A DNA stretch of 64,000 bases from Planctomycetota bacterium (lineage in GTDB: Bacteria > Planctomycetota > UBA1135 > GCA-002686595): the NCBI GenBank assembly GCA_016795325.1, contig JAEUHY010000012.1:310001-374000 (forward strand). Direction: 5' to 3'. The notes below the pieces were generated by a model. That model saw only the letters and a list, made by a program, of their open reading frames with translations, did no database searches and had not been told where the DNA came from. Both the position numbers and the translations under genes were made by a program. Positions 1 through 11,462 of this stretch are shown piece after piece. Positions within the stretch are counted from its first letter, which is position 1; each line of letters opens with the position of its first letter.

Positions 1-42
1 CGTCGACGCTCGCGGCGGCTTACGTGTGCGCGCAGCGCGAGA

Positions 43-117
43 TGGCTCCCCGGGTAGGGCTCGAACCTACAACAACCCGGTTAACAGCCGGGTGCTCTAC
101 CATTGAGCTACCGGGGA
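43..117 (-). tRNA. tRNA-Asn (anticodon GTT), CCA encoded
   Basis: On the minus strand the sequence folds as a full cloverleaf. The acceptor TCCCCGG pairs with CCGGGGA, followed by discriminator G and an encoded CCA. The anticodon loop CTGTTAA gives anticodon GTT (Asn). The T arm carries GGTTCGAGCC. It lies 38 bases downstream of the gluQ stop on the same strand. Confidence 0.95.
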
Positions 118-155
118 ACAGCGAGGCGGAAAGGTTATCGGCGCGCGCGCCGGAG

Positions 156-1127
156 TCAAGTTGAGCGGCGCAGCAGTTCCGCTTCCGCGTCCGAGAACTG
201 CGCCGGTTGAGCGGCCCGGGGCGCGAGCGTGAACCGGGGGAGGACCTCGGCTGCGAGGGCCCGCTGGCCGACTTCGACGCCCAGCGAGCGCGCCGCCCAG
301 GCGACCAGGACGCGCGGATCGACGCCAGCGGCGCGCAAGTGGGCCAGGGCGAGGTCTCCGCGGCGCTTGGCGAGCCGCTGGCCGGTTCCGTCGAGCACGA
401 GGCCGACGTGGGCGTAGCTGGGCGGTCTCAAGTTCAAGCGCTCGTGAAGCAGCCGCTGCCGCGCGGCGCTCGAGAGCAGGTCCTCGCCGCGCACCACGCT
501 GTCCACGCCTTGCCGCGCGTCGTCGACCACGACCGCCAGCTGGTAGGCGAAGGCGCCGTCGCGGCGCTGGATCAAAAAATCGCCGACCTCGGCAGCGACT
601 TCGAACTCGAGCGCGCCGCGCAGCCGATCGACGATGGCCACACGACCCTCGGGCACGGCCAAACGCAGGCCCGGAGTGCGCCCGGTCGCGTCGCGCGCCT
701 CCTCTCGCGTCCGCCATTTACCTCGGCACGTGCCCGGGTAGCGCTGCTCACCGTCGCTCGCGTGCGGCGCGGAGAGCGCGTGGATCTCAGCTCGCGAGCA
801 CACGCACGGATAGGCGAACCCGCGCTCGAGCAGACTCTCGCAGGCGCGCTCGTACGGGGCGAGGTCGCGTGACTGCACCAGCGCTTCGCCGTCCCAATCC
901 AGGCCGAGCCATTCGAGGTCGGCGCGCGCGGCTTCGACGTACTCGGGCTTGCAGCGTTCGCGGTCGAGGTCCTCGATGCGCAGCACCACGCGTCCGCCGC
1001 GGGAGCGCGTATCCCACCAGGCGAGCAGGAACGAACGCGCGTGCCCGACATGCAAGAACCCCGTGGGGCTCGGCGCGAGCCGACCCACGGGGTTCTTCTT
1101 GTCGAGTGTCGAGAGGTCCTGCGCCAT
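156..1127 (-). CDS. gluQ: Glutamyl-Q tRNA(Asp) synthetase
   Basis: Glutamyl-tRNA synthetase paralogue that activates Glu and attaches it to queuosine at position 34 of tRNA-Asp (family knowledge). Its 323 aa is close to the usual 290-310 and it lacks the anticodon-binding domain of GltX. Visible motifs are the HIGH-type HVGH at residues 26-29, a KMSKS-like LAKRRGD at 252-258, and the zinc site of the family, C108-x-C110 with Y130 and C134. The ATG start leaves a short leader before the APSPTGFLHVGH core. It lies 46 bp after ahcY on the same strand and may be cotranscribed with it. Codons 10-24 form a 44-nt near-perfect palindrome in the mRNA (see findings). Confidence 0.93.
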   Translation of the reverse strand: MAQDLSTLDKKNPVGRLAPSPTGFLHVGHARSFLLAWWDTRSRGGRVVLRIEDLDRERCKPEYVEAARADLEWLGLDWDGEALVQSRDLAPYERACESLLERGFAYPCVCSRAEIHALSAPHASDGEQRYPGTCRGKWRTREEARDATGRTPGLRLAVPEGRVAIVDRLRGALEFEVAAEVGDFLIQRRDGAFAYQLAVVVDDARQGVDSVVRGEDLLSSAARQRLLHERLNLRPPSYAHVGLVLDGTGQRLAKRRGDLALAHLRAAGVDPRVLVAWAARSLGVEVGQRALAAEVLPRFTLAPRAAQPAQFSDAEAELLRRST

Positions 1128-1173
1128 GCGGCGCGCAGGTTACTGCGCGCGGCGCCGCCTCGCAGCGACCGCG

Positions 1174-3647
<2,474 letters not shown>

Positions 3648-3708
3648 GGGCGGGCTCCCTGGGCCCGGAAAGGGCTCTGGAGGGGCGTCTGCCGGGGCGC
3701 GGAAGCGG

Positions 3709-3749
3709 ATATCACGACATCATGATATATCGGATTCGGGCCGATTCAA
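3709..3749 (-). promoter_or_regulatory. Promoter with overlapping inverted-repeat operator for the SahR-like/ahcY operon
   Basis: Reading the minus strand, a -35-like TTGAAT (3744-3749) is followed after 16 bases by TATCAT (3722-3727). The perfect inverted repeat ATATCA-N8-TGATAT (3709-3728) covers the -10 and the likely start site. The patch is conspicuously AT-rich in a GC-rich region and lies about 60 bp before the GTG of the regulator gene. The repressor assignment is inference from position. Confidence 0.6.
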
Positions 3750-3995
3750 GCTGGAGCTTTGGTGGCGGCCGGCGACGCCGGTACGTCGGCGGGCGGCAAG
3801 CTCGTCGCCGCCAACAGCGGACGCTGTCGGGCAACGAAAGCCTGCGGTGGGCCGGGGCTGCCGCCGATGCGGGCTACTCGTTTCAGCGCGGCGCGCTTGC
3901 GGGCCGCCAGGAGAGACGTGAGCCAGCGCGGTCCAGGTGCGAGGAGCGCGCAACGAGCGTCGCGTCCACGCGTGAACCTGCACGTCTCGTAGTCG

Positions 3996-5543
3996 TTGAA
4001 GCCGTCGATGCCGCCGATCTCCGAGCGCTCGACCACCGCGCTCGCGCTCCTGTTGTCTTGGATCGAGGCGGTGCTGCTCGCGACCGTGGCAGAGGCCAGC
4101 AGCGTGGCCACGGCCGTGCAGACGGGCGGCGCGACGTCGAGTGCGATCAAGTGGGATTGGAGTGTCGAGGAGCTTGCGTCGGGCGGCGGCGACCTCGTGG
4201 GCTGCATGGGGACGTCGGTTCAATTCAGACTCGTGAACTCGTCGTTGTCGATCGCAGCGGGCAGAAACCCGGGCGCGGAGGCGCGTCTACCCGACGCACT
4301 TCCGACGTGGCTCACCCTCGGCGAACCATACGTGGTCGGTGATCGGCGCTATCCGCTGGATCTGGCGCGTGTACTGCTCGCACTGCGCGGCGGCGCGCGG
4401 CTGCGCCTGAGCGCGTTCCTCGTCGAGCCGTCCGCGCAACTCACGGTTGAGCACGAAACCCCCGCTGCACAGCTCGAAGTCGAACTTCGGGTCATCAGCA
4501 CCGTCGGCGGCGTGACGGAACGTCGACGGTTCGGCCCGGACTTTCTCGTGCGCGCCGAGGCAGCCTCGCGCCTCGTGGTGGGCCGCGACCTCTCTCGAGT
4601 AGAAGTCGCTGCTCGGCTGCGTCTGCTCGAACTTGCCGACGGGCTCGACGAATTCTGCGCCTCCGCTGACGGGCAGGCTGGGCGATGCACGAACAGCGCG
4701 CTCGCCGAGGCGTTGGCTACGGTCGTGCTCGGGCGCGCCGCGGGCATTCGCCCCCGAGCGCAGGCACTGCGCCCTGAGAGTCTTGACGCGGCGCGGCGAC
4801 GATTCGCAGCAGCGCCATGCAACCACGGCGAGTCACGCTTGCTCAGCGCGCCGACAATCGAATCGCTTGTTTGCCTGCTGCGCTGCGTCGCGTTTGCAGA
4901 TGCGCACCAATTGCTCGCGTCGCCACAGACCGCGATCGACCTGCGGAAGCATGCGGCTTCGCTCCAACTCGAGATCGAAGCGTTGACTCCCGACGATGAT
5001 CCACTGCTCGTTGAGTGGGCGCTGCGGCTCGCGCGCGCGATGCACGAGGAACGTGCAGCTATTGCGGCGCCGCTCGGTGCGTGGGCGAACTCCATGCAGG
5101 AACACTTGGAGCGTGACGCAGCGCCTTTCGTGTTCGTGCCGCCGCCCGTTGCTGACGTGTTGACCGCGCCTTGCCCCACGCAGGACTACGTCGGGCCCGT
5201 CGACGGAGCGTTTGCGCTGTGGGCGGAGCGCTCGGCGAGTGTGCGGCTACACGCGCCAAGCGCGCTTGCACCCGACGGCTGCGCGGAGTGCGCTCGTGCG
5301 CTGGACTCGTACCGTGCGACCATGCTCGAGCTCACGGCAGCGCACGCGCGAGGAGGGGACGCGTGGGAGCGTATCCAGCGCGAATGGGTGCTGCCGGAAG
5401 TTGTGCTGACCGAGGCCGGCGTCGACAGTCGGGAGCGTTCTTTTGCCTGCCGTAACGCGCAACTCATCGAAGCAGCTGCTCGCGCGAGCGTCCTCTCGTC
5501 GCGTTGGAGCATGGGGCACAGCTACGCGCCGCTTGCGCGCTAA
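3996..5543 (+). CDS. Hypothetical secreted protein
   Basis: 515-aa ORF without a recognisable family. The N-terminus carries a hydrophobic stretch (ALALLLSWIEAVLLATVAEA, about residues 15-34) followed by small residues, a plausible signal peptide. The rest mixes alpha-rich and beta-rich segments and has about ten cysteines. No catalytic motif is evident. The start is uncertain: a second ATG follows four codons later and further starts exist downstream. It is followed 130 bp later by another secreted protein on the same strand, and the pair may be a two-gene unit. Function unknown. Confidence 0.55.
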   Translation: MKPSMPPISERSTTALALLLSWIEAVLLATVAEASSVATAVQTGGATSSAIKWDWSVEELASGGGDLVGCMGTSVQFRLVNSSLSIAAGRNPGAEARLPDALPTWLTLGEPYVVGDRRYPLDLARVLLALRGGARLRLSAFLVEPSAQLTVEHETPAAQLEVELRVISTVGGVTERRRFGPDFLVRAEAASRLVVGRDLSRVEVAARLRLLELADGLDEFCASADGQAGRCTNSALAEALATVVLGRAAGIRPRAQALRPESLDAARRRFAAAPCNHGESRLLSAPTIESLVCLLRCVAFADAHQLLASPQTAIDLRKHAASLQLEIEALTPDDDPLLVEWALRLARAMHEERAAIAAPLGAWANSMQEHLERDAAPFVFVPPPVADVLTAPCPTQDYVGPVDGAFALWAERSASVRLHAPSALAPDGCAECARALDSYRATMLELTAAHARGGDAWERIQREWVLPEVVLTEAGVDSRERSFACRNAQLIEAAARASVLSSRWSMGHSYAPLAR

Positions 5544-5673
5544 AAGTCCTGCCCACGCCGGCAACGGGCCGTCGAGAAGCTGTGCACAAGCGTCGCCAGG
5601 TCGATCGGCTTCCACGCGCCGGTGTAGAGGAACTGCCGAGGCCAGTTCTGAGGGGTTGCCGTTCAGCCAAGCT

Positions 5674-7494
5674 GTGACGCACTTGAAGCGACGCGCTAAC
5701 GCGTGGGTGAACTGGCGTCTGTACCTGCGGCACGTCTCGCACCTGTGCCTTGCCGTGGCAGCAACCTGTTGTGTCTGCTCCGCGCAGCTGGAGTCGCGCG
5801 CCGAGTCTGCAGGGCGCTCATCCGTCGATGCGTCGCTCGACTTTCACGCACCGTCGGTGCGCGGGCGCGTCGAACTCGTCGAGGGTGGGGCGCCTGCCAG
5901 CGCAACGGTCAGGCTTCTGCGCGAGTGCGACGGTGTTGCGCGCGAAGTGGGGCGCGCGAGTTCGGGCGCCGACGGGAGCTTCGCCTTCGAGCCGGATTCC
6001 GCGTGCATTCTCGAACGGCGCGAGCGCTGGTGCATCGCCATCGAGAGCGCCGGGCGATCGCCGAAGTTGATCCTGTGGCCGCAAGCCACGCGGATCGACC
6101 TTGGCCGTGTCGCGCTCGAACGCAGCAGCAAGCTGTCGGTCTTCGTCTCGCACAGCGACGGTGAGCCCGCGAGCAGCGCGCAGGTCACCGCGCGGCTCGC
6201 TGCTGCTCCGGCGGGCGCGATGGAGTTCTCGATGGCGGCCGACGCGCGTGGCGTGGCGAGGTTCGATGACCTCGGCGCCGGAGAGTGGGTCGTCGCCGCT
6301 GTCGATCGCGAGCGGACTCGCTTCGAAGTGTCCTTTCCGCTCCGGCTGCGGCCGGATCGGGAAACCAAGCACGGCGTGCGCCTACCCGATTCACCAAGCC
6401 CTCGCCTGCGTTGGAAGGGGCCGGCTCTCGACGGCGCGCGGCCGCTAGCGGTCTTCGGGCGCGTGCAGCTGCCGCTGCGCCAGCCTGGGGGGATCGAGGT
6501 CGAGTCGTTGCACTGGAGTGCCCCGCGAATTCCGGGCGAGTCCCAGTGGCTGCTTCCGAACGCGACGGACCAGGCGCGCGTCTTCCGCTCTGGGTTTTCA
6601 CCTCGCTCGATCGCCATCGGCGCGGGTGCGTCGCTGACGGAATTCGACGCGGCAATGGGCGTCGAATGCAGTGTCGAGCTGGATTCGGGTGGCGCCGAGA
6701 TCGCGTCGGTGTCGGCTTGGCGCCACGGGCTGCCGCTGTGCGTTCCGAGCGGGTTTGAGGTCGATCGCTTTCACCCGCGAGTGAGCGTGCTAGCGCCATC
6801 GAAGTGGCGCGTGCAACTCGACGAAGCGCGCGAGTGGGGTTTCGAGGTCCATCTCGCGGGCGGCGGCACACACACAGGTCGTGCGAGCACGCGTTTGGGC
6901 GGACTCGAACGAGTGGAGTTGCACGGGCGAGCGTCCGACGCGCTCGCAACGCTCTCGGGGCGCGTTGTCGATACGAACGGCGTTCCGCTGGCGGGCGCGC
7001 GCGTGCTGCTTTCGGCGCAGCGACGTTGGACTTCAACCGATGCTTCAGGCGCCTTCACGTTTCCGTCGCTCGAATTCGGCTCTCACACCGTCACTGCTTG
7101 GCGCGATCGCGTTCGCGACGAGCGGCCACTCGTCGCTCGCCAAGACATCGTGCTCGCGCGCTTCGCCGATCCCGTGCTGCTCACCCTCGGGCCAACGGAA
7201 GGGTTCGACGTCCGCGTGCAGTTGTTGCGCGATCCAGCTCCGGCCGGAACCGAACTTCTGTGCTTCCCGCTCGAGGGCTACGGGGATTCGGCCTGTGTGT
7301 CGCCGCTGACGCCCTACGCATTCCGCTTCAGCCCAATCTTCGGCAACCGCTTCGCCTTCGTTCCGATCGTCCGCTCGAACGACGTGCTTTTCGACGCCTC
7401 GCGCTTTGCCGCTGCGGCGCGTGAGGGCCTGTGGCCGTTCGTGGCTTCGTCCGTTCCGGGTGGCCGCGAGCTCGTGCTCAACTGGTATCGATAG
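5674..7494 (+). CDS. Secreted protein with carboxypeptidase-regulatory-like (Ig-fold) domains
   Basis: The frame is open from 5443, but its first part overlaps the preceding gene, so a GTG at 5674 is chosen; TTG 5683 and GTG 5707 are alternatives. A hydrophobic segment (HLCLAVAATCCVCSAQ) forms a signal peptide. Three-quarters along is a clear carboxypeptidase-regulatory-like repeat, LSGRVVDTNGVPLAGARVLL followed by TSTDASGAFTFPSL, and an earlier stretch (VRGRVELVEGGAPASATVRLL) looks like a second copy. Such domains occur in extracellular or surface proteins and bind rather than catalyse. No enzyme domain is visible. About 606 aa. Confidence 0.6.
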   Translation: MTHLKRRANAWVNWRLYLRHVSHLCLAVAATCCVCSAQLESRAESAGRSSVDASLDFHAPSVRGRVELVEGGAPASATVRLLRECDGVAREVGRASSGADGSFAFEPDSACILERRERWCIAIESAGRSPKLILWPQATRIDLGRVALERSSKLSVFVSHSDGEPASSAQVTARLAAAPAGAMEFSMAADARGVARFDDLGAGEWVVAAVDRERTRFEVSFPLRLRPDRETKHGVRLPDSPSPRLRWKGPALDGARPLAVFGRVQLPLRQPGGIEVESLHWSAPRIPGESQWLLPNATDQARVFRSGFSPRSIAIGAGASLTEFDAAMGVECSVELDSGGAEIASVSAWRHGLPLCVPSGFEVDRFHPRVSVLAPSKWRVQLDEAREWGFEVHLAGGGTHTGRASTRLGGLERVELHGRASDALATLSGRVVDTNGVPLAGARVLLSAQRRWTSTDASGAFTFPSLEFGSHTVTAWRDRVRDERPLVARQDIVLARFADPVLLTLGPTEGFDVRVQLLRDPAPAGTELLCFPLEGYGDSACVSPLTPYAFRFSPIFGNRFAFVPIVRSNDVLFDASRFAAAAREGLWPFVASSVPGGRELVLNWYR

Positions 7495-7555
7495 GCGTCG
7501 GGCGCTGCGCGCGGTTCAGCCGACCGGCGGACACGTTCGCGTCGCGCAGGTAGGC

Positions 7556-7604
7556 AAAAAACACCAGCCCCCGGCGCCGGACGAGCCGGCAGCCGGGGGC
7601 TGGT
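7556..7604 (-). terminator. Rho-independent terminator of the long greA gene
   Basis: Arms ACCAGCCCCCGGC (7563-7575) and GCCGGGGGCTGGT (7592-7604) pair over 13 bp, with a further 5-bp inner stem. On the minus strand the stem is followed by a run of six T (7556-7561). It sits 36 bases after the stop of the 7640-9814 gene. Confidence 0.9.
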
Positions 7605-7639
7605 GGTGGGCGCCAAGCGCGCGTCGCGCGCCGCTCAGA

Positions 7640-9814
7640 TCACAGTTCGAACGGTTCGACGCTGACGATCTCGATTTCCTGCACGCCGCCGGGCAGTTCG
7701 ATCTGCGCCACGTCGCCCGCGGACTTGCCGAGCATGCCGCGCGCGAGCGGGGCCTTGTAGCTGATCGTCGCGTCGTCGCGCGCGTCCCAGGGCCCGAGGA
7801 TCGTCACCGTGTGCGTGTCGCCGGACTTGAGGTCGCGGTAGGTGACGATCGTGCCGGGGCAAGCCACGCCGTCGGGCAGGTTCGCGTTCTCGAGCAGCGC
7901 GGCCATGCGCAGTTCCTTGTCCATCTCGGACGCCGCGTTGGTGAGCTGGCGTTGCTCCTCGATCGCCTGTTCCCACTCGGCGTTCTCCGAGAGGTCGCCG
8001 TAGCTCGCCGCCTTGGCGATCGCTTCGGCGTTGGCCGGGATCTTCTTCTCCTTGAGCTCGCGCAACTCCGCGTCGCGCTTCTCGAGGCCCTTGCGCGTGG
8101 TCCAGATCTTGTCTTCCTGCCAGAAGGGAAGCGCGTCGGGGCGGAACACTTCGCTGCCCATGTCGATCGCGATGTCGGTCACCACGCTGTCGACCTTCTC
8201 ATCGACGCCGCGCTGCAACATGCCGCGGATCGAGCGCATGGCGGTGATGTCGGCCTTCTCGAGCATCTTCTGCAGCAGCGTCGGCTCGCCGCGCGTCAAC
8301 AGATCGGTGAGCCGCGCCTGGGCGCGTGTCATCACGTTGTCGCCGCGCTTGCGTTCCTGGAGGAACACGGCGAGTTCGAGCAGCGCCATCGCGCGCTGCA
8401 CCGGCGTGGGGAACTTGCCCGAGAGCTCGCCCTTCTCGGCGAGGCGCGCGAGCTCGATCAGCACGAACGGCGAGCGCGTCGGGCGCGCCAGCAACGTCGT
8501 GTACCAGCGCGCAAGTTCGTCACCGCGCCCGGCCTTGCGCAGCGCGTCGATGAGCGGCTTGGCCGCGCCCGGCGCAGCGTGAGGCAGTTGCGTGATCGCC
8601 TGCTCGACCCAAGCGTCGCCGTAGAGCTCCTGCAGGAACTCGACGGACGTCTCCTGCTCCTTGGCGCCGGGGAGGCGCTGCAGGAAGGCCCACAGCGGCG
8701 GCGGCACCGCGGGGTCGGTCGGCGCCGGCTTGTCGCGCTCGCGCGCGAGGCGCTCGGCGAGCGCGGGCGGCGTGGCCTTGCGGTGTTCGCGCAGCAGCAT
8801 CCAGGCCGACAGACGGTGCTCGAGCGGCTGCTTCTCGTCGGCCACCAACTCGTCGATGGCGGCGAAGGCTGCGGTGCGGATGTGCTCTTCGAGCTTGGCC
8901 CCGCCGAGGATGTCGCGCACGCGCGAGAGCGCGACTTTGAGCGTCTGGGCCTGCACGAGCTGACGGCGCAGCGCGTCGACCGGATCCAGAGCGCGGCGCA
9001 GCAATTCGACTTCGGCGCGTGCAGCGTTGCCCGAGACGCGGAACCACTCGCTGTTCTCGGCCGCCAGGCGGGTCTTCTTCCACCAGTTGGACCACGCCGG
9101 ACCGTCCACGCCGATGTGCATCAGCGCATTGCGCACCGTGACGCTGCTCGCCTTGCCGCCGTAGCGCAGCAAGACCGAGCGCAGGATCTCGAGGGGCTCT
9201 TCCTTGAGGCGCTTCTTGAGGCCGGCGGGATCCTTGACGAGCTGCGCGCGCAGGTCGTGCTCGGGCAGGCGCTCGAAAATCTCGACCGCGGTGCGGATCG
9301 GGAAGCGGTCCTTGCGACCGGACTGGAAGTGCACGTGCACTTCGAGGTCGGCGTGCGAGCAATCGGTGACCTGGCCGACGCCCCAACCCGCGGCGTGGAA
9401 CACGATCGCGCCGACGCGGTACGAGCGCATGTCGTCGAACTGGATCCAGGCCTTGCGCAGGTCGATGGCCTCGCGCGTCAGGCCGGACAGCTCGCGGAAC
9501 GGAGACCACCAGGGCTCGGCGCCCCAGGCCGATTCGGCTTGCTTGAGGAGCGGCTCGGCGAGTTCGTTGACCGGTCCGCCGGCGCGCAGGGTCGTGCCCA
9601 GCAGCAGCGCGGCGTCCGCCGCACGGCCGGCGCCGCCGAGCGACTCCGCGTGTTGACGGACCAGCGGCAGGCAGCGCGCGATGCGGCGCTTGGCGCCGAC
9701 GATGTCGAGCGCCGCCAACAGCTCTTCGATCGGTCCGTTCGCGTTGACCAGTTGGTTCCAGGCGTCGTCGAAGCCCTGCCAATTGTCTTCGGTTGCGAGG
9801 ATCGCGAGGCTCAT
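7640..9814 (-). CDS. greA: Transcription elongation factor GreA with long N-terminal extension
   Basis: 724 aa. The C-terminal 160 residues are a complete GreA: a coiled-coil hairpin with the acidic tip signature SYGDLSENAEWE near residues 603-614, then an FKBP-like domain ending at the C-terminus (PGTIVTYRDLKSGDTHTVTILG, in two parts). GreA stimulates cleavage of the 3' end of RNA in backtracked RNA polymerase. The first 560 residues are alpha-rich and contain a glycine/aromatic segment (FHAAGWGVGQV) around 140 that might be a CarD/Tudor-like RNA-polymerase contact; that is inference. Ordinary GreA is about 158 aa. Chlamydial GreA is similarly long (about 715 aa), which supports a PVC origin. 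Followed by a strong terminator. Confidence 0.88.
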   Translation of the reverse strand: MSLAILATEDNWQGFDDAWNQLVNANGPIEELLAALDIVGAKRRIARCLPLVRQHAESLGGAGRAADAALLLGTTLRAGGPVNELAEPLLKQAESAWGAEPWWSPFRELSGLTREAIDLRKAWIQFDDMRSYRVGAIVFHAAGWGVGQVTDCSHADLEVHVHFQSGRKDRFPIRTAVEIFERLPEHDLRAQLVKDPAGLKKRLKEEPLEILRSVLLRYGGKASSVTVRNALMHIGVDGPAWSNWWKKTRLAAENSEWFRVSGNAARAEVELLRRALDPVDALRRQLVQAQTLKVALSRVRDILGGAKLEEHIRTAAFAAIDELVADEKQPLEHRLSAWMLLREHRKATPPALAERLARERDKPAPTDPAVPPPLWAFLQRLPGAKEQETSVEFLQELYGDAWVEQAITQLPHAAPGAAKPLIDALRKAGRGDELARWYTTLLARPTRSPFVLIELARLAEKGELSGKFPTPVQRAMALLELAVFLQERKRGDNVMTRAQARLTDLLTRGEPTLLQKMLEKADITAMRSIRGMLQRGVDEKVDSVVTDIAIDMGSEVFRPDALPFWQEDKIWTTRKGLEKRDAELRELKEKKIPANAEAIAKAASYGDLSENAEWEQAIEEQRQLTNAASEMDKELRMAALLENANLPDGVACPGTIVTYRDLKSGDTHTVTILGPWDARDDATISYKAPLARGMLGKSAGDVAQIELPGGVQEIEIVSVEPFEL

Positions 9815-9901
9815 CGTTTCAGCTCCAAACAGCGGTGCGTGGCGGTCGGGTCGGCTCGCCGACGGGGCCGATTTCGTGAAACCGACCTGCGCCGACGAGT
9901 G

Positions 9902-9938
9902 CGCCCTCGCGCTGCAGGTGTGCGGCGCGAGGGCGTTT
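9902..9938 (+). other. Stem-loop between the greA and rlmI-like genes
   Basis: CGCCCTCGCGC (9902-9912) and GCGCGAGGGCG (9925-9935) form an 11-bp stem with a 12-base loop. TTT follows on the plus strand only. The flanking genes are both on minus, where there is no U-run, so this may be a weak terminator for the upstream minus gene, or a processing hairpin. Role unresolved. Confidence 0.35.
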
Positions 9939-9992
9939 GTGAGGCGAGCATCCTAGTCTGCGGCGAGCCCGGATGCACCATCGCGGTCGCGC

Positions 9993-11213
9993 TCAGTCGA
10001 CGGCGAGCAGGGCGCCCTTGAGGTACCGCGAGCGCGAGAAATCGGGTCGCTGCGGGTGGTCGGGGCCCGCTCCGAGCACGCTGAGCAGCCGCACTTCGCG
10101 TCCGGCGCGGCGCGCCGACTGGAACAACATGCCGAAGAAGGCCGGCTCCTGGAGCAGTCCCGAGCACGAGAATGTGGCGACCAGGCCGCCCTCGCGCACG
10201 GCCTTGAAGGCCAGGGTGTTGAGGTCGCCGTACTTGTAGAGCCCGGCTTCGTAGTCGTTCTTGGTGGCGATGATCTTGTGCGGGTCGACGACCAGCACGT
10301 TGGGGCGCGTGGTGCTGTTGCTCACGGCGCGCAGGACGTCGAAGGCGTCGGCGTGCGTGAAGTCGATGCGCAGCTGATTGAGCTGCGCGGCCTCGTGCGC
10401 ACGTTCGAGCACGACCTCGTCGAGGTCGACGGCGCGCACGCTGCGCGCGCCGGCCTTCGCGGCGTTCAGCGCGAAGCCGCCCGCGTTGCAGCACAGGTCG
10501 AGCACGTCGCGCCCCGCGCAAAAAGAAGCCACGATCGCGCGGTTGTCGCGCTGGTCGCAGAACCAGCCCGTCTTGTGCCCGGCGCCGGCGGCGACGGGAT
10601 AGCGCACGCCGTTCTCCTCGATCACGGTCTCGCGTCCGACCGAGGCGTCGGCGAGCGCGAGGTCGCGGTCGGAGTAGCCCTCGGCGCGGCGCGCGCTGGC
10701 CGGGATGCGGTGCACGACGGAGCACTCCGGATAGATCGCGCGCAGCGCGGCTTCGACGTCGTCGCGCAGGCGCCAGAAACCGAGCGCGTGGTGTTCGCAC
10801 ACGAGCACGTCGTTCAAGCGGTCGACGATCAGTCCCGGCAGGTCATCGCCTTCGGCGTGGGCCACGCGGTACGTGTTGGAGCGTTCGTGCAGCCGCAACG
10901 TCTTGCGCCGCAGCCGATCGGCGTTGCGCAGCAGCCGCTCGAGGAACTCGCGCGGGCGATCGAGGTCGGTCTTGCGGCCGCGAGCGAGCCAGCGCAGGCG
11001 GATGTCGGAAGCCTCGTTGCACAGCGCGTGGCCGAGGAAGCGCTCGCTGCGGTCGTAGACCTCCACCAGCTCGCCGCCCGCGATCGGCGGACCCGAGAGT
11101 TCGACTTGCCGGCCGAAAACCCACGGGCCGCGTGCGATTTCGTCCGATTCCAGGCGCACGCGCGGGCGCTCGTCGGCGCGCGGGGCGCCCTTGCGGTTCG
11201 AGTCCTGATCCAT
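9993..11213 (-). CDS. Class I SAM-dependent rRNA methyltransferase, RlmI/RlmK-like
   Basis: 406 aa, similar to the 23S rRNA m5C methyltransferase family (RlmI about 396 aa). The N-terminus resembles a PUA domain (GPWVFGRQVELSG, GGELVEVYD), followed by the central EEH-type domain with DDLPGLIVDRLND, and a C-terminal Rossmann methyltransferase with motif I DLCCNAGGFALNAA, motif II VDLDE and the catalytic-loop segment ATFSCSG. The ATG at 11213 is preferred; the frame continues far upstream without family sequence. The usual DPP motif IV reads DPHK here, so one invariant proline is His. It lies upstream of greA on the same strand, 178 bp away. Confidence 0.85.
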   Translation of the reverse strand: MDQDSNRKGAPRADERPRVRLESDEIARGPWVFGRQVELSGPPIAGGELVEVYDRSERFLGHALCNEASDIRLRWLARGRKTDLDRPREFLERLLRNADRLRRKTLRLHERSNTYRVAHAEGDDLPGLIVDRLNDVLVCEHHALGFWRLRDDVEAALRAIYPECSVVHRIPASARRAEGYSDRDLALADASVGRETVIEENGVRYPVAAGAGHKTGWFCDQRDNRAIVASFCAGRDVLDLCCNAGGFALNAAKAGARSVRAVDLDEVVLERAHEAAQLNQLRIDFTHADAFDVLRAVSNSTTRPNVLVVDPHKIIATKNDYEAGLYKYGDLNTLAFKAVREGGLVATFSCSGLLQEPAFFGMLFQSARRAGREVRLLSVLGAGPDHPQRPDFSRSRYLKGALLAVD

Positions 11214-11462
11214 AGCCCGGCGAGCATAACACTGAGATCCGCCTCGGCCGGCCGAACGGCGCGTGCCGCAGCCTGGGAGGGGGCCGGCGTAGGTGCTCGC
11301 GGAAGAACTGACGCAGAAGCTCGCCGAAGGTGGCGGGCGCCACGACCGCCACGGTGCGCAGCCGCTCGCCTGCACCGAGCGGTTCCACACGCTCGCGCGC
11401 CTTGCGCGCTCGGTACGCGCCGCGCGTGGAAGCGCTTGCTCCGGCGTGCGATCATCGCGCGC

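Noticed and set aside
3746..4207. Minus-strand frame of 153 codons between the ahcY operon and the 3996 gene
   Set aside because: Overlaps the start of the plus-strand secreted gene and crosses no ribosome-binding site; no motif. Kept out, though the area is genuinely uncertain.
7406..10021. Very long open frame on plus (871 codons) opposite greA
   Set aside because: Arg/His/Leu/Gln-rich translation without domain features; it mirrors the codon bias of the minus-strand gene.
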